Source of the DNA: Ignavibacterium sp.
GTDB lineage: Bacteria > Bacteroidota > Ignavibacteria > Ignavibacteriales > Ignavibacteriaceae
DNA length: 64,000 nt
Assembly (NCBI GenBank): GCA_032027145.1
Contig: JAVSMP010000001.1
Location: 124,001-188,000 of the forward strand
Direction: 5' to 3'
Positions 54,529 through 61,937 of the stretch are shown here, piece after piece. The first letter of the stretch is position 1; each line of letters begins with the position of its first letter. Position numbers and translations under genes: made by a program. A model generated the notes under the pieces. The model worked only from the letters and a program-made list of their open reading frames with translations, was not told the origin of the DNA and made no database searches.

Positions 54529-54828
54529 GCTACTGAAGTTGATCCATCCAACAATAACTTACCTTATGAATTTGATTTGGAACAAAATTATCCTAATCCG
54601 TTTAATCCATCAACAACTATTAGCTTTACAATTCCAACATCTTCACTTGTAACACTGAAAGTTTTTGATATTCTAGGAAATGAAATCCAAAATCTGATAA
54701 ATGAACAAATGCCAGAAGGAAACTATAAGATAGAATTTAATGCTGCAAATCTCCCTAGTGGTATATATTTTTATAGATTACAAAACGAAAGCTTTATTAG
54801 AACAAGAAAGATGGTGCTTTTAAAATAA
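52321..54828 (+). CDS. Large secreted beta-helix/discoidin-like protein with T9SS domain (copy 2)
   Basis: 835 residues. Residues about 36-738 are identical to 39-741 of copy 1: beta-helix, Ig-like and discoidin-like domains. The signal peptide differs modestly and is three residues shorter. After EIWGNGA the protein goes directly to a different T9SS type A domain (DLEQNYPNPFNPSTTISFTIP to KMVLLK), with no fibronectin-like segment. Same function as copy 1 is likely, with different sorting domain and perhaps different export or anchoring. Confidence 0.88.
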   Translation: MKVRGFLQINSLLLTVSLILLLAFPLSARDWYVYKNATGSNNGTSWANAWTSFSAINWASISAGDFVYISGGTDSLVYNAPLMPNCSGTSAKWITIAAGRYAPSPSGHSGRVIIDGNNYNEVAMVFEEGTGSNPNYIIFKGFETRKVAHGFYSNLDAFRRGVKIDSCMIYDFYSAGVRIETGEVGYQNLDSLFIENCRIISPNYISGESDGIQVKGASRVFIHNNYIRIPNQHPTQHVDAIQGYLGNGFVITNNILINDSVYSPEGGGIAIILGSEGTLPVIIYNNYCYTGGYWMSGSNWGGTLMTRWYDHNPMPPTWILHNTVVSNGPRTRGVWLEYATPTTTRVINNIIAQYAPSSSNTLSNFDNSTGSNLRVDSIRHNLYYRSWDSNIGFAGNLVGSGGSPTGTPSGWSDFVNNYGGTGVKGDPLLVNNIGHEPNQGILNPELRDNSPAKNAGEDAEWYINYLNTTYNLNGRLKWESINGVPRGSTPTIGAYEYNIGPDLTPPRVTGVTLLDSVTLVVNFSEALDQATAENENNYSITNNINVLNASLSGAKVTLQTSPHSPGSYVIMVVNVEDLSGNPIAQNNTAGYTLLPPDTLMKFPIANVEGIIIEPDHTPEKTIDGLGALSGDPDSRWAAEPMPEELTFDLGAIRTVCKTKLSFYNWNAGRVYNYSISTSTDHNSWTTIISQTTSVSNQEWTVDEFTAVSARYVRVHFIDNNQSTWAGLWEAEIWGNGATEVDPSNNNLPYEFDLEQNYPNPFNPSTTISFTIPTSSLVTLKVFDILGNEIQNLINEQMPEGNYKIEFNAANLPSGIYFYRLQNESFIRTRKMVLLK

Positions 54829-54837
54829 TGCCAAATG

Positions 54838-54876
54838 TCTCCTCGGGTAAGTTGATCTAACAAAAACCCGAGGAGA
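54838..54876. terminator. Long stem-loop between convergent genes
   Basis: An 11-bp perfect stem (TCTCCTCGGGT/ACCCGAGGAGA) with a 17-nt loop lies 10 bp after the plus-strand stop. It has no long T run on either strand, so it may be a processing or bidirectional termination structure rather than a standard terminator. Confidence 0.5.
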
Positions 54877-54942
54877 AAAATGGAATTGAATAGATCAGAA
54901 ATAAATCACAGAGAAATGGTATTATTTAAATATACCTCGAAA

Positions 54943-56733
54943 CTATTTGGCTAAAATCATTTTCTTTGCATCAATATAATCTCCAGCTTTTATTTTGTAT
55001 AAATAAACTCCGGAAGGAATATTAGAGCCATCGAATTCGTATTCATAGAATCCGGGTTTCATCTGTTCTGCCACTAGTGTAAAAATTAATTCTCCTACTG
55101 CATTATATATGCTCAAGTTTACAAATGATTCTTTGGGGATTGCAAACTTTATTCTGGTTCGGGGATTAAATGGATTGGGATAATTCTGACTAAGCGCAAA
55201 TTTTTCTGGCAGATTAAGATCAATCCTTATAATATTTGAATAAGAATAGGCTCCATTTAAATCTATCTGCTTAAGTCTATAATAATTTTCATTACTGGTT
55301 AAAGCTGTATCCCTGTAACTATATGTTTTGGCTTGTGTGGTTGTTCCAGAACCGGGAACAAATGCTATTTTCTCAAATTTCACCATGTCATTACTTCTTT
55401 CAACCTGAAAACCATAGTTATTTGTTTCAGTTGATGTTCTCCAGTTTAAAATCACACTGCCATTATCTGCATAAGCAGTGAATGCTGACAGCTCAACTGG
55501 AATAATTGAAAGATTATAAACTGATATTTCTGAAGAATCTATAGTAACAGCAAAACCAGAATCGTGCATACAGTTTACCCAATTGTTTAAGCACTGGTTA
55601 TACGCTCCGCCTATATTATCAGGATTAGTTCTATCAGGATAATATGCTACTGGAGTTAGCATATATTTTGCAGCATACCAGGATGCAGCAAAAGGATCAG
55701 TAGAACCTAAAAGCATATTTAATTGAATTGCGATATTTCCATAATTACGTTCAGGATTGGTCCAGGCTGCATCAATTATTGTTAATTTGGGAAATGTTAC
55801 TTGCATTACTTTTGCAGGTAATGCATATTCACTAAAAAAATAGTTGAAGTGCATTTGGTCACCACCTCCATAGCGTTCGTTTTGATATGCAACAGTAAGA
55901 ACACCTATCCAGTTCTTTATCGCTAGTGTTGCACCAGTCCAGCCATGTGCTTTTAAGACCGGAAAATCAACTATGCATAAACGTTCGTGATTATAAGTTT
56001 GAGAGTTTTGGTCCCAGATTCCATATTTTAATGAAATATAATGATTACCTGATGGTGATAGGAACTTTGGATATGTAATTTTAGAAGTCGGATCATAAGG
56101 ATATCCATCATTATAATCACCGTCTGAATATTCTGTTACTACATTATTCATTATGTTTTTCCACTCGAATAAATAAACAGGATATCCCTTTGAATAGAAG
56201 GTGTTTATAACATCTAAAATGCATTGCTCTGAATCTTCAGAGTTATTATCGTCTTCTCCTGTTGATGCCCATTGTGTATTATCACCAACCAGAATTTCAC
56301 CGGTAAATCCATCAGGATGATTTAAGATCTGCCAGATTAAACCCTTGATCCGGTCAGTACTTGTTGTATTTCTAAAATCCCATTGAAAGCTTCCTTTAAT
56401 TATTACAATATCGTCTGAACCGACAATACCAAAAGGTCTGGAAGATGTTCTGTGTAAATAAGTACCTTGTGTCTCCATCAATAAAAGTAGTGTGTCAATG
56501 GCGGGATCAACCAGATACTGATCCGGTACAGTGGAGTCACCAGCAGCTAATGAACCAGCTGTTGGGGGAATATCTTCCAAAACAAAAACTTTTGATACTG
56601 GATTATTTACTTCCCAGGCAGGTAATGACTGGGGCAGAATGTTAACAGTTAAGAATAATTCAGCAATGATTAACATCCAGCTTGATAATTTATTATTTTT
56701 TTTCTGATATATATTTTTGCTTAAAGATTTCAT
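54943..56733 (-). CDS. Secreted DUF362-type protein with T9SS C-terminal domain
   Basis: 596 residues with a signal peptide (about 1-40) and an AAGGAAC ribosome-binding site. Residues about 100-375 match the DUF362 pattern: DDIVIIKGSFQWDFRNTTSTD, GEILVGDNT and the VDFPVLKAHGWTGATLAIKNW segment (a conserved lysine-containing signature). A fibronectin-like segment and a T9SS type A domain (LSQNYPNPFNPRTRIKFAIP to MILAK) follow. DUF362 proteins are often cytoplasmic iron-sulfur proteins, so secretion is notable. Function unknown. Confidence 0.8.
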   Translation of the reverse strand: MKSLSKNIYQKKNNKLSSWMLIIAELFLTVNILPQSLPAWEVNNPVSKVFVLEDIPPTAGSLAAGDSTVPDQYLVDPAIDTLLLLMETQGTYLHRTSSRPFGIVGSDDIVIIKGSFQWDFRNTTSTDRIKGLIWQILNHPDGFTGEILVGDNTQWASTGEDDNNSEDSEQCILDVINTFYSKGYPVYLFEWKNIMNNVVTEYSDGDYNDGYPYDPTSKITYPKFLSPSGNHYISLKYGIWDQNSQTYNHERLCIVDFPVLKAHGWTGATLAIKNWIGVLTVAYQNERYGGGDQMHFNYFFSEYALPAKVMQVTFPKLTIIDAAWTNPERNYGNIAIQLNMLLGSTDPFAASWYAAKYMLTPVAYYPDRTNPDNIGGAYNQCLNNWVNCMHDSGFAVTIDSSEISVYNLSIIPVELSAFTAYADNGSVILNWRTSTETNNYGFQVERSNDMVKFEKIAFVPGSGTTTQAKTYSYRDTALTSNENYYRLKQIDLNGAYSYSNIIRIDLNLPEKFALSQNYPNPFNPRTRIKFAIPKESFVNLSIYNAVGELIFTLVAEQMKPGFYEYEFDGSNIPSGVYLYKIKAGDYIDAKKMILAK

Positions 56734-56856
56734 TGCAGTTCCTTTTTCAATTATAAATAAAAATTAACCACTCATTTGCCTGATGTATTCAGAAAACACT
56801 TTTTTTGTACTTAGATATTTTAATCATTGGTATCTCCTTACAATAGTAATGCAAAA

Positions 56857-58296
56857 CTAATCACCATCAAACATTTCCTTGATTTTATTATAATCGTATT
56901 TACCATTTGTATTTGTTGGTATCTGGTTTGCCGATTTTATAACCAATGATTTAAAATTAAGCTGATACATTTTCATAACCTCTTCTTTTACTTTAATCTC
57001 TGTCAGATGATCATCTGAATGAACAAGAATTTGAAGCAAATCATCTTTTCCTGTACAAGCAGCAGAGATTTGAAAATGATTCTCTATCATTTTCTGAACT
57101 TCATCTAAATTTATTCTTAATCCAAAAATCTTAATAAACCTTTTCATTCTGCCAGTTACATAAAAGAATCCATCTTCATCCTTATAACCAAGATCTCCAG
57201 TAAATAAAACTCCATTCAATTCATCACCTTTGGAAAGATCAGTTAAAGTTTCAGCATAACCAAGCATCACATTATCGCCTTTATAAACTATCTCACCAAC
57301 TTCTTTCGGTCTTGATACTTCAACACCATCATTCATTATATTTAATTTGCCGCCGGGTATAGGAATTCCGATCGAACCAATCTTTTCGCTTAATTTGTCA
57401 TACGGCACGTAGGTTATCCTTGCAGTAGCTTCAGTTTGTCCATACATTACAAAAAACTTTTTATTATTTGCAGTCGCATACTCATTAAACTGTTTAATAA
57501 ACTCTTCGCTTAATTTACCTCCGGCTTGAGTAAAATATTTTAATGTTGGAAGATTAATCTTTTCAAAGCCAATTCTTTTTAGCATTGTATAAGTATAAGG
57601 AACACCTGCAAAAGATGTGCACTTATATTCATTGAACAAATTCCAGAAATCTCTGAAGAACACCGTCTTCTCAGTTAATACAATTGTTGAGCCTTTTAAA
57701 AGATGACTATTAATTATAGATAGCCCGAAAGAATAATTGAATGGAAGAGTTGTAATCGGTCTTTCATTCTCATTGATATTAAGATACTCGGCAATTGAAG
57801 AAGCATTTGATTGAATATTCTTATAAGATAACTTGACAAGCTTTGGTGACCCGGTAGTACCCGATGTAGATAGAAGAACTGCAAGGTCCGGAAATATTTC
57901 AGGAGATTGCTTTTCTTCCCTTTCAAATAAATGTAGTGAGTGATAATCGAAATAATCTGAATATCCTGCCGGTGCTTTAGGACTAACAGAAATAATAAAA
58001 TCCGGTTTATAATTGTTTATTAAACTATTTCTTATTTCCTCATTAAGTTTTTCATCAAGAAGTAAAACCGCACTACCGGATTTAAGCAGGGCTATATATA
58101 AAACAACAGATTCCAGATTGTTTGTTGTAAATAAAAAAGTTAATCCTTTATGGGATAATTTTGTTTTTTCAGATATTGTATCGGATTCAAGATCCAATTC
58201 TTTATATGTTAATGATTTTTTATTTGCAGTATCAATAAGAGCAACGTTATCTGCAAAAAGTTTAATGTTAGACCAGAAATTATTTGATTGATGCAT
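56857..58296 (-). CDS. AMP-forming acyl-CoA/ACP ligase
   Basis: 479 residues, ANL superfamily. The ATP-binding STSGTTGSPKLVKLSY lies near 141-156; YGQTEATAR near 280; FTGDLGYKDEDGFFYVTGR near 365-383 with the hinge Asp; and the late NTNGKYDY catalytic lysine near 468. It activates a carboxylic acid as acyl-AMP and loads it on CoA or a carrier protein. It starts one base after the stop of a small membrane protein. It could charge the exopolysaccharide carrier protein at 19369, but that is speculation. Confidence 0.85.
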   Translation of the reverse strand: MHQSNNFWSNIKLFADNVALIDTANKKSLTYKELDLESDTISEKTKLSHKGLTFLFTTNNLESVVLYIALLKSGSAVLLLDEKLNEEIRNSLINNYKPDFIISVSPKAPAGYSDYFDYHSLHLFEREEKQSPEIFPDLAVLLSTSGTTGSPKLVKLSYKNIQSNASSIAEYLNINENERPITTLPFNYSFGLSIINSHLLKGSTIVLTEKTVFFRDFWNLFNEYKCTSFAGVPYTYTMLKRIGFEKINLPTLKYFTQAGGKLSEEFIKQFNEYATANNKKFFVMYGQTEATARITYVPYDKLSEKIGSIGIPIPGGKLNIMNDGVEVSRPKEVGEIVYKGDNVMLGYAETLTDLSKGDELNGVLFTGDLGYKDEDGFFYVTGRMKRFIKIFGLRINLDEVQKMIENHFQISAACTGKDDLLQILVHSDDHLTEIKVKEEVMKMYQLNFKSLVIKSANQIPTNTNGKYDYNKIKEMFDGD

Positions 58297-58297
58297 T

Positions 58298-58756
58298 TTA
58301 TAAATCCCTGAGTTTAATTGAGTAGTTCAAATAATAAAACATCCATAAACCTGTTCCCGTTATTCTCAGTAACTCTTCTATCAAATCCGATTTAGGCATT
58401 GTAATTATTCTGCCATCAGTTAACAGATCAAGCAGTACAGCACATAAAATAAATCCCATTGATAAAATTAATATGATAAAATTGGTTTTAATTATTTCAA
58501 GTCTGAAATATATAAAATGAAAGATGAAAATGATTGATACAACAATGTAAGTTAGTGTATTTGGAATACTTAATTCTAACCTAAGAAAGTGGTGGAGCTT
58601 TAGGATTATTATGAGTATTAAAATTAATGTTACTGAAAATGAAGAGATTAGGAATTTTAGTTTTGGAGAAGATAAATTACCCTTGAGAAAAATCGTGTAA
58701 AGAATAATCACTAATGTAATCGTAAGAAGAACAGTTTTAATTGATTCAAATTCCAT
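58298..58756 (-). CDS. Small membrane protein upstream of the AMP-ligase
   Basis: 152 residues with about five hydrophobic helices (roughly 5-23, 30-52, 65-85, 91-108 and 130-146). No family is recognised. It is separated from the AMP-ligase start by one base, so the two are translationally coupled and probably function together, for example in lipid or acyl-chain handling in the membrane. Confidence 0.65.
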   Translation of the reverse strand: MEFESIKTVLLTITLVIILYTIFLKGNLSSPKLKFLISSFSVTLILILIIILKLHHFLRLELSIPNTLTYIVVSIIFIFHFIYFRLEIIKTNFIILILSMGFILCAVLLDLLTDGRIITMPKSDLIEELLRITGTGLWMFYYLNYSIKLRDL

Positions 58757-59022
58757 TAAAAACCTATGTAAATCTTCACTACTAAAATAACAATACTAAA
58801 ATAACCAACACAGGAATCCTCCATTTATATTTGTCTCTTTTTCATAAAATTACTCGATGTTTATTTATTTGCAAATTAGAATGAATGTCTATACAGCACA
58901 CATAGAAATGTCTATGAAGACAGCTGTAATAAATATATGAATATAGGTCTAACAAGAACAGAGTAAGACAGATAAGCTGTACGAGGTTATTAACGATCTA
59001 ATCTGATTAAGAGCTTGTGTAA

Positions 59023-61143
59023 TCAACTAAGTTTTACTGGTAATCGTCTTATTCTTTTACCAGTGGCTGCAAAAATTGCATTTGTTAAAGCAGGTGCACA
59101 AGCTGCAATCCCAACTTCGCCAACACCGCCAACTTTATAATTATTTTTTATGTAATATGTTTCAATCACTGGTGTTTCGTCATAAGCAAGCATTGGGTAA
59201 TCATCAAAGTTGCTTTCTTTTACGCCGCCGTGATTAATTGTAATCTCACTCTTTAATGCAGCCGAAAGAGCAAAAACAATTGCGCCTTCCAATTGTGCTT
59301 CCACTGTATCAGGATTAACAACTATTCCACAATCTATTACAGCTGTGTATTTATCAATCTTCAGTACATTATTCTTTACTATTACTTCAGCAATCTGTGC
59401 ACAATAACTTTCATAACCCGAAAAGATTGCAATTCCCATTCCCCTGCCTTCGGGATATTTTTTACCGGTTTTCCATCCAGCTTTTTCTACTGCAACATTC
59501 ATTACATTAGCCAACCTTGAATCTGCAGGAAGCATTTCTTTTCTGAATAAATAAGGATCTTTACCAGCAGTATAAGCCATTTCATCTATAAATGATTCCA
59601 CTGCAAAAGGATTCTGTGAATTATAAACAGCTCGCCACCATGAGATTGGAACGTGTGTTGGAATCAAAGTACCCTCAATTTTAATATTTGGTATCTGATA
59701 TTGTAAACCAACTGTGCCTTCAGCAATATCTGATTTTTCTGCTGTTAGATTTTTATTAAACCTCATTTGCATTATTGATGGAGCAATTACGTGATGATAA
59801 AACTTTGCCGGCTTTCCATCTTTTGTAACTGATCCTTTAAGGATATTTATACTCGGCGGACGGTAAAAACCGAATTTCATATCTTCTTGTCGCGTCCATG
59901 TAAGTTTAACAGTTTTGCCGCAGGCTTTTGATATTTCTGCTGCTTCAACCGCATAATCATTCACAAGTCTTCTTCCAAATCCGCCGCCCATTAAAGTAAT
60001 ATGTACTGTAACATCACTTTCAGCAATTCCTAATGCCTTTGCTACTTCGCTTTGAGCATTCTGTGCATTCTGAGTGGGAGTCCATAATTCAGCTTTTTTG
60101 TTTTGATACTTTGCAACACAGTTCATTGGCTCCATTGGTGCATGTGTGATAAAGGGGACTTCATACATTGCTTCAAGTTTAATTTCGTCATCAATATCAG
60201 TTTTAATATTACCACGACTTTCAAATTCTGAGCCTTCTTTATTAATATGCTTAATCATATCATTTCTGATATCTTCTGTTTTTACATTTGCAAAAGCTCC
60301 GGAATCCCATTCAACTATCAAAGCATCTCTGCCATTAAATGCATGCCAGGTTGTATCTGCAATTACAGCCACTCCATTTGAAATCTGAACAACATCAACA
60401 ACACCGGGCATTGATTTAGCTTTGCCTGCATCAAAGCTTTTAACTTTTCCGCCGAATGAAGGACATCGGCTTAAAGCAGCATAGAACATTCCTGGAACAA
60501 CAATATCAATTCCAAAAACAGCTTTACCATAAATTTTATCCGGAGTATCAACACGATGAACTCTTTTACCGATAAGTTTATAATCTTTTGGGTCTTTTAA
60601 TTTTACATCTGTTGGAACAGGCAGTTTAGCAGCATCCTCGACCAGCTCTCCATAAGAAAATTTATTTCCATTCGATCTATTAATCACAAATCCATTTTCT
60701 GCATAACAATTAGAAACGTTTATATTCCATTTATTTGCTGCCGCCAGTATCAGCATTTCCCTTGCGGTTGCACCAGCAATACGCAATGGTTCCCAGTTTC
60801 TTCTAATACTTGTACTTCCGCCGGTTGACTGGCTGCCAAACTTTTTATCAGCATCAGACTGCTCAATAATTATTTTTTCCCAATCAACTTCCAGCTCCTC
60901 TGCTACAAGCATTGGCAAAGCAGTTTTAATTCCCTGCCCCATTTCAGACCTATGGAAAATAATTGTAACAACACCATTTGAATTAATTTTAAGAAAAACA
61001 CTTGGTGAAAATATTTTGGGATCATCACCAACATTTAACAAAATATTATTAAACGGTACAAATGAAGCAAGTATTAGTCCACTGCCGCTGATACTGACAA
61101 CTTTAATAAATTCTCTTCTTGTCTTTTTATTAAAACTTCTCAT
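59023..61143 (-). CDS. Xanthine-dehydrogenase family molybdenum-binding subunit (IorB-like)
   Basis: 706 residues. An N-terminal twin-arginine signal (TRREFIKVVSISGSGLIL) predicts Tat export of the folded enzyme. Family stretches: FHRSEMGQGIKTALPMLVAEEL near 58-79, TQNAQNAQSEVAKALGI, MGGGFGRRLVNDYAVEAAEI (molybdopterin-cytosine dinucleotide site), and the GVGEVGIAACAPALTNAIFAATGKR end with the catalytic glutamate. It forms a periplasmic aldehyde or N-heterocycle dehydrogenase with the Fe-S subunit encoded just upstream. Substrate is unknown. Confidence 0.9.
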   Translation of the reverse strand: MRSFNKKTRREFIKVVSISGSGLILASFVPFNNILLNVGDDPKIFSPSVFLKINSNGVVTIIFHRSEMGQGIKTALPMLVAEELEVDWEKIIIEQSDADKKFGSQSTGGSTSIRRNWEPLRIAGATAREMLILAAANKWNINVSNCYAENGFVINRSNGNKFSYGELVEDAAKLPVPTDVKLKDPKDYKLIGKRVHRVDTPDKIYGKAVFGIDIVVPGMFYAALSRCPSFGGKVKSFDAGKAKSMPGVVDVVQISNGVAVIADTTWHAFNGRDALIVEWDSGAFANVKTEDIRNDMIKHINKEGSEFESRGNIKTDIDDEIKLEAMYEVPFITHAPMEPMNCVAKYQNKKAELWTPTQNAQNAQSEVAKALGIAESDVTVHITLMGGGFGRRLVNDYAVEAAEISKACGKTVKLTWTRQEDMKFGFYRPPSINILKGSVTKDGKPAKFYHHVIAPSIMQMRFNKNLTAEKSDIAEGTVGLQYQIPNIKIEGTLIPTHVPISWWRAVYNSQNPFAVESFIDEMAYTAGKDPYLFRKEMLPADSRLANVMNVAVEKAGWKTGKKYPEGRGMGIAIFSGYESYCAQIAEVIVKNNVLKIDKYTAVIDCGIVVNPDTVEAQLEGAIVFALSAALKSEITINHGGVKESNFDDYPMLAYDETPVIETYYIKNNYKVGGVGEVGIAACAPALTNAIFAATGKRIRRLPVKLS

Positions 61144-61604
61144 TACCGTTTCTCCTCTACAATTTTATCTATAGCCTTTCTAATCCGGTTATAGGTACCA
61201 CATCTGCAAAGTACGGTTGACATAGTATTATCAATTTCCTGCCGTGCAGGAATTTTATCAGAGTTAAGCATTGCTGCAAGTGTCATTATTTGACCCGGCT
61301 GACAGTAGCCGCATTGAGAAACCTCAAACTCTATCCAGGTTTTAAAAATTGGATGATCTGGATTTTCAGCTAATCCTTCAATCGTCGTTATTTTTTGGTT
61401 AACTGCCTCTTCAACAGATACGATGCAGGATCTTTCAGCTTTACCATTTAAATGAACTGTACACGAACCGCAAAGACCTTCTCCACAGCTATATTTGGTT
61501 CCAGTAAGATTAAGATTATCTCTTAAGACCCAAAGCAGCGGTGTTCCGCTTTCAACTGTTACTTCATAATCTTTTTTATTGATGTTTAATTTGTATTTCG
61601 GCAT
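61143..61604 (-). CDS. (2Fe-2S) ferredoxin-type subunit (IorA-like)
   Basis: 153 residues from the ATG at 61604, the usual IorA length; the earlier in-frame ATG (61664) would add 20 residues of unusual sequence. Two [2Fe-2S] clusters: the plant-type CGEGLCGSCTVHL with CIVSV, and the second CGYCQPGQIM with CRCGTYNRIRKAI. It transfers electrons from the molybdenum subunit. Its stop overlaps the start of the large subunit as TAATG. No maturation or CoxG-like gene follows within the window. Confidence 0.9.
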   Translation of the reverse strand: MPKYKLNINKKDYEVTVESGTPLLWVLRDNLNLTGTKYSCGEGLCGSCTVHLNGKAERSCIVSVEEAVNQKITTIEGLAENPDHPIFKTWIEFEVSQCGYCQPGQIMTLAAMLNSDKIPARQEIDNTMSTVLCRCGTYNRIRKAIDKIVEEKR

Positions 61605-61937
61605 AGCTTTTTGAAGTTTTGATTTTACTGTTATTAAGTTAAAACCTTCTGATTTTAAGTTCAACAGTTTTCATTCCAAAATTATTTTTTGCCAAACGAA
61701 AAATTTGTTTACTATCTATTAACATATACCAAACAGCAAAGATATTTTTTCAAAATGCTATTAACAAAAAAGTAATTTTTTAAGATTTCGAAACATATTT
61801 ACAAGTCTTTAAGTGGATTTATTGGGTAAAATTCCTTATGTTGCCCGAAGCTAATTTGAACTAATTATAAACCTAAACAAAACCTTAATGTATCTTTATA
61901 ATTCATATAAATTCATAAACTATTATTAGAGGGAAAT

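Noticed and set aside
54838-54876. Standard rho-independent terminator
   Set aside because: No T run after the stem on either strand; kept only as a stem-loop.
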